A stretch of 64,000 nucleotides of DNA from Chionoecetes opilio (GCA_016584305.1 JACEEZ010020091.1:32053-96052), one strand, 5' to 3'. Positions 13,501 to 25,758 are shown, counted from the first letter of the stretch. Made by a program: numbers and translations. The notes: generated from the sequence alone by a model not told the origin.

Positions 13501-15115
13501 AATACTTGTTAGCTGAACGTTATTTCAGCCAGAAACGGTTAAGGTTGTTTAAAATAAGAGTAACGAGATGAAGCCGTGCTAGTTTTTCTCTATATATTTT
13601 GATTAGTTTAAGTTAAGCGAAGATTAAATTTGTAATAATCAACCTTTTGTTTGTTTTTTTTAGTTTCCAAGGGGAGCGTTTAGGCTGGTTGGAGGAGATC
13701 TCTCCCCACTTCATAATTAACGTTTTAGAGTTAATGTGAAGGATCTGTGAAGGGCTGGAGAGGAGAAAAACCTAATAAGGGCGGGAATAGGACTCTAGAA
13801 TTTTACCGCCGATATTCAATCAATACACCTAAAGCATTTCAGGTAACAACGATCTGCCTATAAATCAGTGGTGACCTAATAACGAAATGTACCAAATGGT
13901 ATATAATGACTTGTGATCTAGTATAGGTCGCGTTTTACAACAATACATGATGAATGGTTTCAAATATCTAAACGTTCGTTGTATCATAAGGCATATTTCT
14001 AACGTGCACTAACAGCTGTCTGTAATTAAAAAGGCATATTTTAGGTTAGATTAGGTTAGGTTTAGCGAGTTGGTTAGGTTATTAAAAGGTAGGTTAGTTT
14101 GATGTTTTGATATTTAGGTTGTAATATTGATGCTTTACAAATTTTAGATGTTTTTTTCCATTTTCCCGCAAACGTTAAAAAAAATATTATAATTTGTCAT
14201 CACTTTTCGAATTGCAATAACCACTCCTTTTGAGATGCTTGTAAAGTACAAAAACTATCTCCATAATGGGAAGCATTACCATATTAAGCTAAAACAACTC
14301 AGAACTTGTCTTAAAATCTTGCAAGTCATAAACTACTTTTTTTTCCCGATCCACTGCATATTTACCTATATTGAGCCACTAATTCTTATATGATATGGAT
14401 TGTCCGTCCTATGACATCCCCTACTCGCCGGAAGCCATCAATATTCAAAGCACCTGTTTCGCTGAATGTTCTGGCTGCCCGGGTTTGGCGAATTTCGACG
14501 AATCTTGGACCGAAGGCTGTTTCGACAAAGCGTCCAAGGTCTGACTTATCAACAATACTGATTGCTGCCTGAATAACCAAATTCATCACCGCTGCCACCT
14601 TATTCTTCCGTCATTTTGCCAGTGGCCAAGTATGCAGTGTTTGTATCACTTTAATTTCATGCACTAACGTTGCTTCTGACTCTGTTTCGTGTTGCATATT
14701 GCATCTCGCCCAGATCCGTCAACCAACATTATTGTCCGCTCGCGACCAGCCTGTACCTTTCAATTATCTAGGCGATCTTCGATTGCTATCATCATACATA
14801 CGTGCCGACACAATCTAGGGTTTTCCTCATCGGTTGCCATAGTTGGTGGATTTTTGGTCCGGAGGGATCCTGGCCTTGGGTTCTATGTGTGGCGGCCCAT
14901 CTGTGGCCTCGTGAGACTGAGTGCTGGAGAAAAGACTTTGAGCATGCCCCCATGAAAGGACACCTTAACTTTGGTGCCTGTAAAGCATACTTAAATCGAT
15001 AAGCATTTTGGGTAGAAATGCCTTAAGCTTTGCGTTAATATTTTGGTGTAAGATCAGCAAATTTTCGTCCTGCTATTACGCTTAACAATACTAAGTATTA
15101 TGGCTTATCTGGGCC

Positions 15116-16166
15116 CTGGAGTTTAACTGGACTCAGCACGCTATGTGCTTCGCGGGCTTTTGAAGGCGTCGCGGCCCTGATTGATCGAGCGTGCTTGGGG
15201 GGGGGGGGTGGGAGTTCCCAGCCTCGTCCGAGTGTTGAAAGTGTTTTGCAATGTTGCTCATAAGATCAGATTATTATACTGCGTGACATATTCTTTTGTT
15301 GAGTGATACACAACACACAGCATATTTTATATAACAGTGGTGTGGTGTAGTAAAGTCGAGTATTTCTGTATTATATGGCATTATGAATTACAATTATCTA
15401 AACAAAAAAAATAATTATCTCTTTTACCCTGAATCCTAAGTATTACTATAACAACATTCCTTGAATCCGAGTTGACTTCCCATTGAAGTCAAGTAGCAAA
15501 GGTGACGATGAAAATGGGCCGAATAATCTGATATAGCAACAATCCAGGTAAATCTAGATAATGTCTCAAATTTGTCCTGTCTGTCTCTGATTTTTTGTAT
15601 GTTCGTTATAGACTCGGCTACAGATGGACGCAAAACCCACATGCCGACACATATTTGGAATCCTATGACCCAACGGAAAAAATAGGCTTGTTTCGACAGG
15701 ACGTGGCCGACCCGGTTGGCGTTGCAGCATACAACAACCTAAAAACGGCTAGGCTGCTAAACCGGTGCCGGATAAACAGAATTGCCCTCTAGTTCAAAAT
15801 TGCTTTGGTGCCGTGATCGATTTGGGGGGATGGGAAGGGATGTTTTGCGGTGCGTGGGCCGAATACCTCGGTGGGGCTGGGCGTGGCAAGCAAAAAACAA
15901 TCTAAAACATCTGTAGCGGTTAAACCGTGTCGAGATAGACCGTTGACTTATGTAGTCATAATTTGTTTTTTTTTGGTCCGTGATCGACTTATGGGTACTT
16001 AATATCTAATAGGTATCATATAGCACAACAAACATGGCCGCAGGCCCCCCATTGGGCTGCAGGCCCAGCCCTCCGCGAGCTGCCTAGGAGAAAGCCCTTT
16101 CTGCTATATTTGATGTAGCTTGACTCTTATCACAGCAGAATGATACCTTTCCATATCCAGCTTATA
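15116..16166. other. Unique spacer, no gene recognised
   Basis: Contains an 11-base G run near 15198. A 65-codon frame (15595-15792, +) and a 68-codon frame (15436-15642, -) match nothing I know. No repeats or TIRs were seen. Confidence 0.4.
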
Positions 16167-17053
16167 GTGCGGCCACACTAGCAACATTTTGTCTACGGAC
16201 ACTTGAAAACACTGCGCGAAACACACAACCGACATTTGGAGACATGTCTACAACAATGTACTAGTTATTTGTTGTGTTAACAATGTTGGCGAAATGTTTT
16301 GGCACCCGAGTAACTTTGTGAGGACGTCCACACTAGTCTCTGGACGACGTGAAGGTCATGTCGGGGTGTGAAGGCGCCCTTGGCGACTAGCTGCTTGCCG
16401 TAGTATTGTGTGTGGGCATCGGAGGGACGCCGACTTAATGTCTGGGCGGACTATATTTATCTTACCTGAACTCCGCGTCGTAATGTCTTGTGTGGCGTGT
16501 GTTTTTCACCGAAATAGCAGGCCTGTTGAATGCAAACCACTGGCTAATGTACGCATCATTAGCTCCATTGCCAGATTTTCTCTCCTATGTTTTCAAAAAG
16601 TTCTCTTCCTGAACGGTGCATAAGGGTTTTTCATTTTTCTTTCTGCATCACTTTCTTTCGCCGCTTTCAAATTGCTGTGCTTTCCGCCCCGCACTCGGCC
16701 TCTTAAATCTATGTTTAATATAGAATATTGTTAGGTTTCCAGAGCAAGTGTGTCCGCGGTAACAATCTATCAATTGTTACCGTCTGTTTCCCTAGTCGCA
16801 CTCCATGGGTTTGTCCTAAGTTAGCCTACACCGAGTGAACTCCCAGCCAGTCGCTGTATGTGTGTGTCTGTCTGTGTGTCTGTCCAGATATCTCCCCCAA
16901 CGTAACTCGTCCACAATCGGGGTTACCAACATATCACGTAAATTCAGTGCCAACTGTGTAGTACATTGAAATCATTTTCCCGACCTCACAACTTGTTGCC
17001 TACTTGCTTTTACTCTGTGTTTTCCACATGTTTTGTTGCCAGTGTGGACGCAC
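16167..17053. mobile_element. Non-autonomous DNA element with about 27-base TIRs
   Basis: The left end reads GTGCGGCCACACTAGCAACA; the reverse complement of the right end reads GTGCGTCCACACTGGCAACA. The spacing is 887 bases. A further internal copy of the core GTCCACACTAG lies near 16330. No transposase frame and no clear target-site duplication could be found, so the superfamily is open. Confidence 0.65.
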
Positions 17054-17638
17054 CTTGGGTTATTACCCGGAGGTCAAATTAATACTCATTTGTGTGTCTT
17101 GGGGGTGGGGGGTAAAGGTTGCAGGGCGTAAAGACCGCCCCTCGATCCCCAGCCAATAAAAACCACGAATGGGAACACGGCTCAGGCTGGATGTGTTTTC
17201 GAGCGAGCATCAGTGACAGCCGGGCCAGCCTAGACACCGTTAGGACCAGCCTGGCTCACGTACCGAAAACACCCTTACAGACTCGTCCTTTGATTTGAAA
17301 CGTCCCATCAAGAAATATCAAATGTGAAAAATTTATCTGTATTTCATTTTTAATGCATTTTTTATTCAACTTATTCTAGCCTCTTTGTTATAAATATGCT
17401 AACTAATAACCTGTGTAGTTACTTTCATGTAGATTGAAGAACATCAAATAAATAAAAAAAAAAAAATGATTTAAATCAACATAGGTCTTATTTAAATCAA
17501 TATATCGGATTGTGTATTTTGTCTATCAAGAAGCCTGTAACCGGGTTAATTGTTCCCATTGCTTTATTTATCTACTTTATAATTTTCGTTTAGCTGAAAA
17601 CTAAATGAGTTTTAAATGAGGCTAGACATTTCGTGGGT

Positions 17639-17641
<3 letters not shown>
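17054..17641. other. Spacer with an AATAAA plus A-tract site
   Basis: No gene seen. Near 17449 an AATAAA hexamer runs directly into about 13 A residues, which could be the tail of a retroposed transcript, but nothing upstream is recognisable as its body. Confidence 0.35.
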
Positions 17642-17689
<48 letters not shown>

Positions 17690-19980
17690 TCACCAGACTG
17701 GCCAATGCACAACAAAATGGATAACACAAAGCCCGCTTAGTTCCTCCCCTATAAAGAGAGACAGTAAAGATAAAGTGCAAAAGAGGTGAGCCAATTTAGT
17801 TCGGAGGTGTCTTGTTAACTCTTCTTTTGAAAATATTTAAGTCATAATGGATAACTGGAAACTAGGAAACATAGGTGAGAGAGGTCCAAAGTTTACACAG
17901 CGAAAAGGGATGCAAGAGTAAAAGATCTGATTACCCTTGCTATTAGGAGATGGTACAATAGGGATGAGAAAGAGTAGAAAGTCTTGTGCAGGAGGACGAG
18001 AGGGGGGAGGGCATGCAGTTTGCAAGTTCGAGAAGCAGTGTAAGCATGAAAATAACGGTAGAAAGAGCAGACATCAACATGCGGCGGTGATTTAAAGATT
18101 GAAAGACAGTCTCCAGAGGATAGGAGTTGATGGGATCGAAGCTTTTGACTACCCTGTTTATAGGGAGCTGTAATGAATGGATCCTCCCCAAGACTGAGGC
18201 TGAGACATACTCAATTACACATGGGCGGAAAGGCCCCTGTAGATGGCAAGCATTGGATAAGGTGGGAAAAAAAAGGACGCAGACTGACTTCGGGCACAGG
18301 GACACCTAACTTCTTAGAAGCTGTTTTTAGCCGAGATGAGATGTGAGCATTTCCAGTTCAGATTTTTAGTAAAGGTTAGCCTAGAAATGGTTCATTGTCA
18401 GAAGAAGGAAGAGAGTTGAGTGTCCATTGAAGGAATGATGGGATGTTTTATCTGGAGGTTTTGTCGAGTAGATATGTGAGAAATTGGTTTTTTTGAGGCA
18501 TTGAACAAAACAAGGTTTGCTTCTGCCCGTTGACCCCAATCATAAAATTATAGAAAGATCGAAGTTCAGGCGCTCGGTGGCATCTCTCCTGAATCACTTT
18601 AGTTCCTGTTTGCAGTTGGACGTCTCATAACGACCGTTGAAAATGCAGGTAGAATCCTCAGCGTAGGGTGGAAGGCTTTTTTTTTTTTTTTTTTGAGTGT
18701 ATACTTAGAAAGATCTTAATAAGAATCGAGAGGAGTGGGTGATTGGACAGAACCCTGGGAACACCACTATTGATAGATATCTAGTAGAAAGAACAAATGT
18801 CCGTCTAGCAGTAAGCTGCAATAGAACGGTTTGAAAGGAAACTTAAATGAATGGTACAGAGAGAAGGATAGAAACCGAATCGAGGGTAGTTTTTGGAAAT
18901 TAAAGATATTGTGCCCAGACTCTATCAAAAGCTTTTGAGATTCATGGCAACAGCAAAATGTTTTCACCGAAACCCTAAAGGCATAGATGACCAAGATTCA
19001 AGTTAGGAAGCTAGAACATCGCCATTAAGATCGCCCTTTCACGGAAACCGTACTGACGATCAGATAGAAGATTTGTGAGCGATAGATACTTAAAGAATCT
19101 TCGTATTAAGTATAGATTCAAAACTTTAGAAAGGGCAGAGTTCAAGCTATACGACGGTAGTTTGAAGGATAGAACGGTCACCCTTCTTAGGACAGGTTGG
19201 ATGTTGAGCAACTTCCCAGCAAGAAGGAAAGGTGTGAAACGTAGATCGACAAGAGCGTGAAAGTTTGACCAGGCCAGGTGTCAAGCAACCGAAGTGCACA
19301 GTTTTTTGAGAACAAATAGGAGGGACTCCGTCAGTACGTAATCCTTCCGAGGATCAGACCAGAAAGGGCCAAAGAAACATCATGTCCGAAGGTCTTAGAC
19401 AGGCATAATATAGGTCAGAGGGTGGAGGAAACAACAAAGCCCTTCGTCACAGAGTGGAATTTTTAGTAAAGGTTTGAGTGACAGTTCGACTTAGAAGTAA
19501 ATGAACAGCTGTGGAGCCATCTGGGTGTGAAGGCATAGGAGGGAAAGATAAAGAAGAGATTGTTAGAGACTTTATTAGCTAGATGCCAGAATGTCACTGC
19601 TAAAAGGAATTTTGATGTCAGAAAGACATTTTTTGACATTTTCTATGAATGACAGGAGGTTTTTGGTAAGGTTGAAGTAATAGGAATTTGGCATGATTAA
19701 CGTGGCAGAAATATGAAGGAGCAAATGATTTCAGGAGATGGATGCTTACGGTACCGTGTGTGAGCCCCCCTCTCTATCTTCGGACAGCATCACAATCAAG
19801 CAGTTGTAATACAACGCAAAAGTTGTTTGACTGGGCGGTTTAGGCTGTAGATGAACTTGGTGTGCGAACTGTACGTCCTGGCCAGTGACCATTTTATGAC
19901 GCTCATGTTGCGTAGGGGCGGCGGCTGCACAAAGTAAGATGGTCTTAGACATGGAAGCGCTGGTAATCATTCCTGCCCAT
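17642..19980 (-). pseudogene. Jockey-like non-LTR retrotransposon, decayed minus-strand copy
   Basis: Read on the minus strand, this copy follows the intact relative at 24.9-27.55 kb from the endonuclease-RT linker to the tail. It has the segment starting GGAATGATTAC (about 19960), the HGTVS-like linker, LSDRQYGFR (about 19040-19070), the DISKAFDRVW region (about 18900-18960), PQGSVLSP (about 18740), the C-terminal SLNHRR block (about 18090), then a poly(A) tail seen as 46 T at 17641-17686. The catalytic YADD box reads YAED near 18650, and an 18-base A tract interrupts the frame just before it (18677-18694). Many further frameshifts make it inactive. The endonuclease is missing, so the insertion was 5'-truncated. 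Confidence 0.85.
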
Positions 19981-19984
19981 CAGG

Positions 19985-20296
19985 AATTCATCTTCCTAAT
20001 GCAGGGGTGTATCGTATCTGGTTACTCGTTCATGTCGCCTGGTGTGGAGGCTTTGGTTTAAAGCTCTGAACTGGCGGTCTGGTGCCTGTTTCTATTTTTC
20101 CACTTTCCTATGGCTTAACTTTTTCCCAGAGAAGGTGCGTACAGACACCGGTCTCCGTGAACTAAAGTGTGCCTATCCCTTTCTGTTTGTATTGTTATTC
20201 TCTTAATGCTTCTTTTATAGGACTGGGTGGCGACTAAGCGCGGCTTGTTTCCCATTTTTTGTTTGTGCCGCCCTTGATGAAAAAAAAAAAAAAAAA
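19985..20296 (+). mobile_element. 3' fragment of the same jockey-like retrotransposon, plus strand
   Basis: It starts with CATCTTCCTAATGCA, matching about 27288 in the intact copy, continues through the TTTTTCCACTTTCCTATG end of the coding region and the GGACTGG...AAGCG...GTTTCCCATTTTT 3' tail, and finishes in a poly(A) run at about 20281. It abuts the upstream (5') end of the minus-strand copy at 17642-19980, so the two are head to head with tails outward. Confidence 0.8.
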
Positions 20297-22370
20297 TGGG
20301 AAAAAAAGAAAGAAAAAAAAGGCAAAAAAAAAAAAAAAATAAAAAAAAAAGAAGAAAAGGATTGGATATTCGATTACAACTGACAACCTATAATTTATAA
20401 CGCCAACTGACACAGGTGGCATTAAAGAATAGAGAAGGAACAGGAATTCCTCTTTCTTTTGAGGATATAGCTATGTGAGTTCTCGATTTTCAGCTTCTTT
20501 TGAGTGTCTTATCTGTGTACTTAAATTTTTGTTGTTCATTAATTTCATTTTATTTAAAAAAAAAAAAAATTAACAGGAATTTTTGGTCGGGTTTGGATAT
20601 TTTAGATTTGGTGAAAAGATAAAATATTTTTTACATTGAAATGCTGAATTCAATTATTTCTATATACTGACTATTTTTTAGCTAAGTTGTTACATAATCT
20701 TATCTGGAAATAACGATCATTTTGTGGCTCGTACGACAATGTGGGGCCTACAAACCAGAAGTTCATAGCCCTGCCTCTCAGCGACATCTAGGGGCGACAT
20801 GAGGCGAATCTGGTGAGAAGCCGTAAAGAAGCCGGCTTCTTTGCGCTTGGCGTTTCTGTTATGGTCGGTGGCCATTTTTAAGAAAGGCCGGGCGGTCTTA
20901 TGGATTGGACCGCGCTTGTCAATGCCTTAAGAAGCCATAGAAGCGTAGACGTGCCAGGGCTCGCTTAACCACGCTTCTTTACCGCGTTTTGTTGCCGCGT
21001 GGACTGTCAGAGAGTACAACAAATTGGCTGGACGGGCATAGATTCTCAGCAGTGAGTATCGTCTTAGAAATCCTGTAATTACAGATAAACAGACACAATG
21101 TAACCTATGATGTCTTCAGAAGCATGCCCTTACCTTAAGACCACGAACAAGAATATACAAGGTTAATGGACGACGACAGGAACAACTTTAACAAACTGTG
21201 AAGATGATCATGTCTTATCCAAGCTGACGATAGGCCTAGCTGCGACTTAGTACTTTTTGCTGAATTTCGCTGTATGGCACAATTAGCCTTATTTGTACAT
21301 TTAGTAGCAGGGCTACTTAACTTTCGGACCCACACTAATAGAGCTAAAATGTAATGACATGGTGGATGGAGAACGTCGATCGTGTCTGGTGATAGAAATT
21401 AGTGCTCTTGGTTTCTTTTAATACGATAAACACCAGACGTTGTTTTTCCTATTTTCCTAATTATGCTATCAAAAGCAGAACCGGAAACGTTTTCGTCTGA
21501 TTCATTATGCTCCACTTTTGGTTCTTTAGAGTTTTCTTCCTCACTTGTTCGAAGAACGTGAAAATGTGATACTCTCGCCGACGGGGACGAGAGTAACCAC
21601 AAACCTTCACCCATCATACCGAATTCCACCACAAAACATTGGAAGATATCTTAAGTATGCATACATTCTGTTAGAGGGGACATGCAATATTAAGGTGTAG
21701 GTAAGAGGTGCTGATAGGTGTTGTGGAAATGACTAGCATTGCGTTGTGGGAAATCTTCAGAACAAGCTACCACGGTAAGCTGACGCCAAATGTTTGGCTC
21801 TATTTGTTATAGCTTACGTCCTTAAACACATCTTGTTTTAGATTTTAATGAGTGTCGCGATCCTTACTTTGCCTACATGGCCGATTATTAAATTCTGTTC
21901 TTGTATAAAACTAAGTCCAGTAGGGTTAGGTCAGCAGGTCAGGTAAGTCAGGTCAGGTCAGGTTTAGGTTAGGTTGGTTAGGTTAGATGGCAAGCCCGAT
22001 GGCTCGTGAGGGGGGGTTGCTAGGTTAGGTCTGTAAGTATTTTGTCTTCTTTAGGACTCAAAAGCTCAACCTCCTATCTTCTTCTTCTTCTTATAGACAA
22101 CAAGCCTTTGGTACTGCGTGTGGAAACCGGGTTTTTTTGGGTGGGGTAGCACACATCTATTAGGGAAATATGTTCCCCGATACAGTCTATGAACTAGGGA
22201 CAGCGTTTCGCTAGTTATGGATTTTTTTGGAGGAAAAGGGGGGGCCATATTCCGCTTTGTGTGTGCTCCCCCACCCAAAAACCCCGGTTTTCACCATGTC
22301 CCCAAGCTGTTGGCTATAATACAAGATGGGGGTGGAGCCCTTGTTTCTTAAGATGTTAGCAATATCTATA
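20297..22370. other. Spacer with A-rich tracts, no recognised gene
   Basis: A-rich simple sequence at 20297-20360 and 20556-20570. An AGGTCA/AGGTTA-rich cluster lies at 21922-21988. A 77-codon minus-strand frame (21399-21632), rich in Glu, Ser and Lys, is not recognised. A hairpin at 20818-20850 is listed separately. Confidence 0.4.
20803..20852. repeat. Short hairpin, member of a dispersed repeat
   Basis: GCCGTAAAGAAGCCGGCTTC forms an imperfect palindrome. The flank GGCGAATCTGGTGAG before it matches, on the opposite strand, the flank of a longer palindrome at 41423-41455. Two sites 20 kb apart sharing both hairpin and flank argue for a dispersed repeat family. Confidence 0.55.
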
Positions 22371-22420
22371 TTAGTATATATATATAGTATATATAGTATA
22401 TATATTATATATATTATCTA

Positions 22421-22463
<43 letters not shown>
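22371..22463. repeat. (TA)n microsatellite
   Basis: Imperfect TA run ending in a pure (TA) stretch. Confidence 0.9.
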
Positions 22464-22465
<2 letters not shown>

Positions 22466-22657
22466 TATATAATTTGACTTAAATATTATTATTATATATA
22501 AAATATATGGTGTATTCATTCTGTATCTTTTGGTTTAAATTAAATTTTTGTGTGTGCCCTGATTTTATGTTTGACATATATTAATGTGTCAATGAATGTA
22601 GAAAAACAGGTAAACTCTCGCTTTGACGACCAATTGGGGAATATGCGAGGTTTATTA

Positions 22658-24392
22658 CACTGGGGAACCACTTTTTGTTGAGTTTAGTTTCTGCACACTT
22701 GTTATTAATTAATTTTTGGGTGCTGAATCCAAAACTTATCTCAGTTTTTCTCTATCACGTCAAGTTTTTGAACTGTAGGATTTTCGTTTTCTTAAAAAAT
22801 ATGAAAAATACTGTACATAACAGTAACAGTGCTTATTTTATAAAAAGTTGCAAATGTTAACATACAATGAAAAATGAAAGAAATAGGCATGAATAGAATG
22901 TTTATTTAACATTATCATGTTTTTAGAAAGGATAAGGCTATAATTGTGTGCAGGTTAAGGTAAAAATTTACGTTTGTAGCTTTGTCTGGAGTGTTCAACT
23001 TGAGGACTATCGCGTTTGATGCTCCAACAATAGTCAGCCATCATATGCACATCCCATCTACCCTGGTAACGTTCTTCCATAACCTTCAAATCTTGGTGAA
23101 ATCGTTCACCTTGCTCGTCGCTAGCAGCACCAAGATTTTCCGGAAAGTTGGCAAGATGGCTATGCAAAAAATGTACTTTAATACTCATGTTGCAACCAAG
23201 CGCTTTGTAGCTCTCCAATAGTTTCTGAACAATTTCTGTGTAATTACTTGCACGTGTATTTCCAAGAAAGTTCTTGACGACGTCTTTGAATGATAGCCAA
23301 GCATTCTTTTCAAGGTCTGACATATTTACCGTTGAAATGTTCATCTTTGATGAGCTGTCGAATTTGTGGACCATCAAACACACCGGCCTTGATTTTTTCA
23401 ATTGACAGTCCAGGAAATGCCAAGATGATGTACTTCAAACAGTCGCCATCAGTTGACAATGCTTTTACAAATTGTTTCATGAGACCTAGTTTTATGTGCA
23501 GAGGTGGGAATATTATTTTCTTCCTGTCAACAGATCAGATCTCGGAGGCCAATTCGTCTGAACCCAATGCTTCTCTCGAGCTCTGCTATCCCACATACAG
23601 AGAAAGCAGGGATACTTTGTGTATCCACGTTGTTGACCAAGAAGGAAGGACACCATTTTAAGGTCAACACAGATGATCCAATTGTGTTTGTCATATTGCA
23701 ATAACTCAATGACTCTCTTTACATCTCCATATTCTTCACGAAGACAGACCGAATGCCCAATAGGGACTGCGCCAAACAAATTGCCATTGTGTAGAAGGAC
23801 ACACTTCAAGCTCCACTTTGAGCTATCAATAAACAATCGCCATTCATTTGGATTGTAGATTGAAAGCCCTAATTCCTTTAGTAAACCAGGAATGTTATGG
23901 CAAAACACAAAACCGCTGGCACTTCGAAAGTACTGCAGAAATGTACTTTCTCTGGTTCGAAAGTATGATACCTTCACTCCTTGTTCAAGTATGTTTTTCT
24001 CGTTCAGTCTTGATGCTAGTATTTCTGAAGCTTTTTTGGATAGGCCCAAATCACGTGCTAAATCATTCAACTCGTGCTGATCAAATCCCCTACGAACTGA
24101 ATCCTCGTGAATGTCAAAATCTGCATCATTGCTGTCACTGCGTTCTTCAACATCACTCAGATCTTCTAGAGGAGGTAGTTGTTCGAAAACTGGCACTGGA
24201 ATTTCAGCTGAATGAGGCTGAATGAGGCTCACAAGTGGAATTTTACTTATCTGGAGGGTAAGCTGTGGAGAAAAAATTTGACGTGCTAGAAAAAAACTGA
24301 CTACAGATTTGGAATCAGCATGCCAATTTTAGTCTAAATAAGCTCAAAAATCTAACTCAACAATTTTTTTTTCTTCAAATTGTTCCCCAGTG
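22658..24392 (-). mobile_element. 1.7 kb DNA transposon with CACTG termini
   Basis: The left end begins CACTGGGGAACC and the right end, inverted, begins CACTGGGGAACAA. Homology of the inverted repeats continues with gaps for about 130-150 bases, including TTGTTGAGTT, TGCTGAATCCAAA, and TCAGTTTTTCTCTATCACGT against TCAGTTTTTTTCTAGCACGT. One gene fills the interior on the minus strand. CACTR-type ends are known from the CMC (CACTA/Chapaev) group, so I suggest a Chapaev-like element, but a clean target duplication was not seen (ATTA on the left, AATTA just beyond the right end). Confidence 0.75.
22955..24232 (-). pseudogene. Transposase-like protein of the CACTG element, frameshifted
   Basis: A widespread arthropod multicopy protein, about 410 residues. 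From the ATG at 24232 one frame runs 239 codons with an acidic N-terminus, FIDSSKWSLK (about 23811-23838), ICVDLK (about 23660-23680), then GYTKYPCFLCMWDSRA with a CxxC pair. It then shifts frame near 23515, continues as PPLHIKLGLMKQFVKAL and GPQIRQLIKDEHF, and returns to the first frame near 23320 for NFLGN, SDEQGERFHQDLK (about 23085-23125) and MMADYCW, ending at 22955. The two Asp motifs plus Glu in the EQGERFH block, with CxxC and His residues between, could be a DDE triad; this is inference. Two frameshifts make this copy non-functional unless they are sequence errors. Confidence 0.75.
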
Positions 24393-25020
24393 AATTATCC
24401 GAGTGATCCGAACTTTTCGCATATAACAAATTGTGGTCATTATATGAGGTGAAAGTTCCCTATTTCCGACTAATTCCGTGTATCGTGAACTTTGTCCGTT
24501 ACATCTGACGAAAGTTCATATACATACATACATGCAGCCATCACAAATACTACACGAATACAGGGCAATTAAAAACAATCAGAACCGTACAACGCATATA
24601 CTGAACTTATTCGGTAAAAGCACGCATATACCGGACTTGCAGAAAAAGTGTTGAAGCCGATATTTGTTATTTAAAGGTCCGTAAAAGCGAGGGTTCAGTG
24701 TATACACTAAACTTTGAAAAAGTACTACAGGAGCATCAGTGTATATACCTAATACGTTCGGTTTGGTGACATTAAGTAGGATTAGGTTATGGGTCAAGAG
24801 TGTTTCTGCATATAGGAAATAAAAAACTATGGAACTAGTTATGAGAAATTGTATTTGTTGAATATGAATGTTAATCAGCTACTGAGCTAATCAGTTAACT
24901 CAGCTAAGTGGGAAGACCTAAGGCAGTACTACTCTGATTTTCCATGGAATGATTACTGCTTCCATGTCAAAGACCCATCTCTTTGTGCAGAGCGCATAAC
25001 TGAGGTCATAGTCTCTGGCA

Positions 25021-25432
25021 TGGAGGCGTACATTTCACATACTTTCTCTAATCCTAAAGCCCGTCAACCTTGGTTTAACTCTGCTTGTTCTCATGCTGTC
25101 CGAGATAGAGAGGTGGCTCACAAACGGTACCGTAAGCATCCATCTCCTGAAACTCATGCCCTTTATATTTCTGCCCGTAATCATGCCAAATCTTTACTTC
25201 AGCTTACCAAAAACTCTTTCATTCATAGAAAATGTCAAAATCTTTCTGAATCAAATTCCTCTCGTGACTTCTGGCATCTAGCTAATAACATCTCTAACAA
25301 TTTTCTTCTTCATCTTTCCCTCCTATGCTTCCCCAGATGGCTCCACAGCTGTCTCTTACTTCAACTGAACTCTCGCTCAAACATTGCTAAAATTCCACTC
25401 GGCTGATGAAACGTTTGCTGTCATTAAGACTT
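25021..25432 (+). repeat. Duplicated linker segment ending at a single N
   Basis: 25021-25432 and about 25456-25902 are the same segment in the same orientation (PKARQPWFNSACSHAVRDRE... in both). The last 60 bases before the N are degraded and skip sequence present in the second copy. The layout fits two overlapping contig ends placed side by side. Confidence 0.8.
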
Positions 25433-25758
25433 NATAATCTTCTGGCAAAAAAATTGGAGGCCGTACATTCCACACACTTTCTCTAATCCTAAAGCCCGTC
25501 AACCTTGGTTTAACTCTGCTTGTTCTCATGCTGTCCGAGATAGAGAGGTGGCTCACAAACGGTACCGTAAGCATCCATCTCCTGAAACTCATGCCCTTTA
25601 TATTTCTGCCCGTAATCATGCCAAATCTTTACTTCAACTTACCAAAAACTCTTTCATTCATAGAAAATGTCAAAATCTTTCTGAATCAAATTCCTTTCGT
25701 GACTTCTGGCATCTAGCTAATAACGTCTCTAACATTTTTTTTTTCATCTTTCCCTCCT

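Larger units (their letters stand above)
8503..15115. repeat. Direct repeat of about 6 kb, copy 2 (contains a foldback element)
   Basis: Second copy of the locus at 2430-8501. It begins right after the N at 8502 with the segment matching about 2440 and ends near 15115, after which unrelated sequence follows. It carries an extra 1.1 kb at 8678-9778. Homopolymers are shorter than in copy 1, so this is probably the better sequence. I see no confident gene; a 70-codon minus-strand frame at 14386-14598 looks protein-like, but no family is recognised and the matching frame is broken in copy 1. Confidence 0.85.

Noticed and set aside
17642..20296. Twin-priming (5' inversion) of a single retrotransposon insertion
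   Set aside because: The inverted part has its own 3' end and poly(A) tail, which a 5' inversion would lack.
23290..24225. Plus-strand frames of 123-125 codons
   Set aside because: Opposite-strand shadows of the CACTG-element protein.
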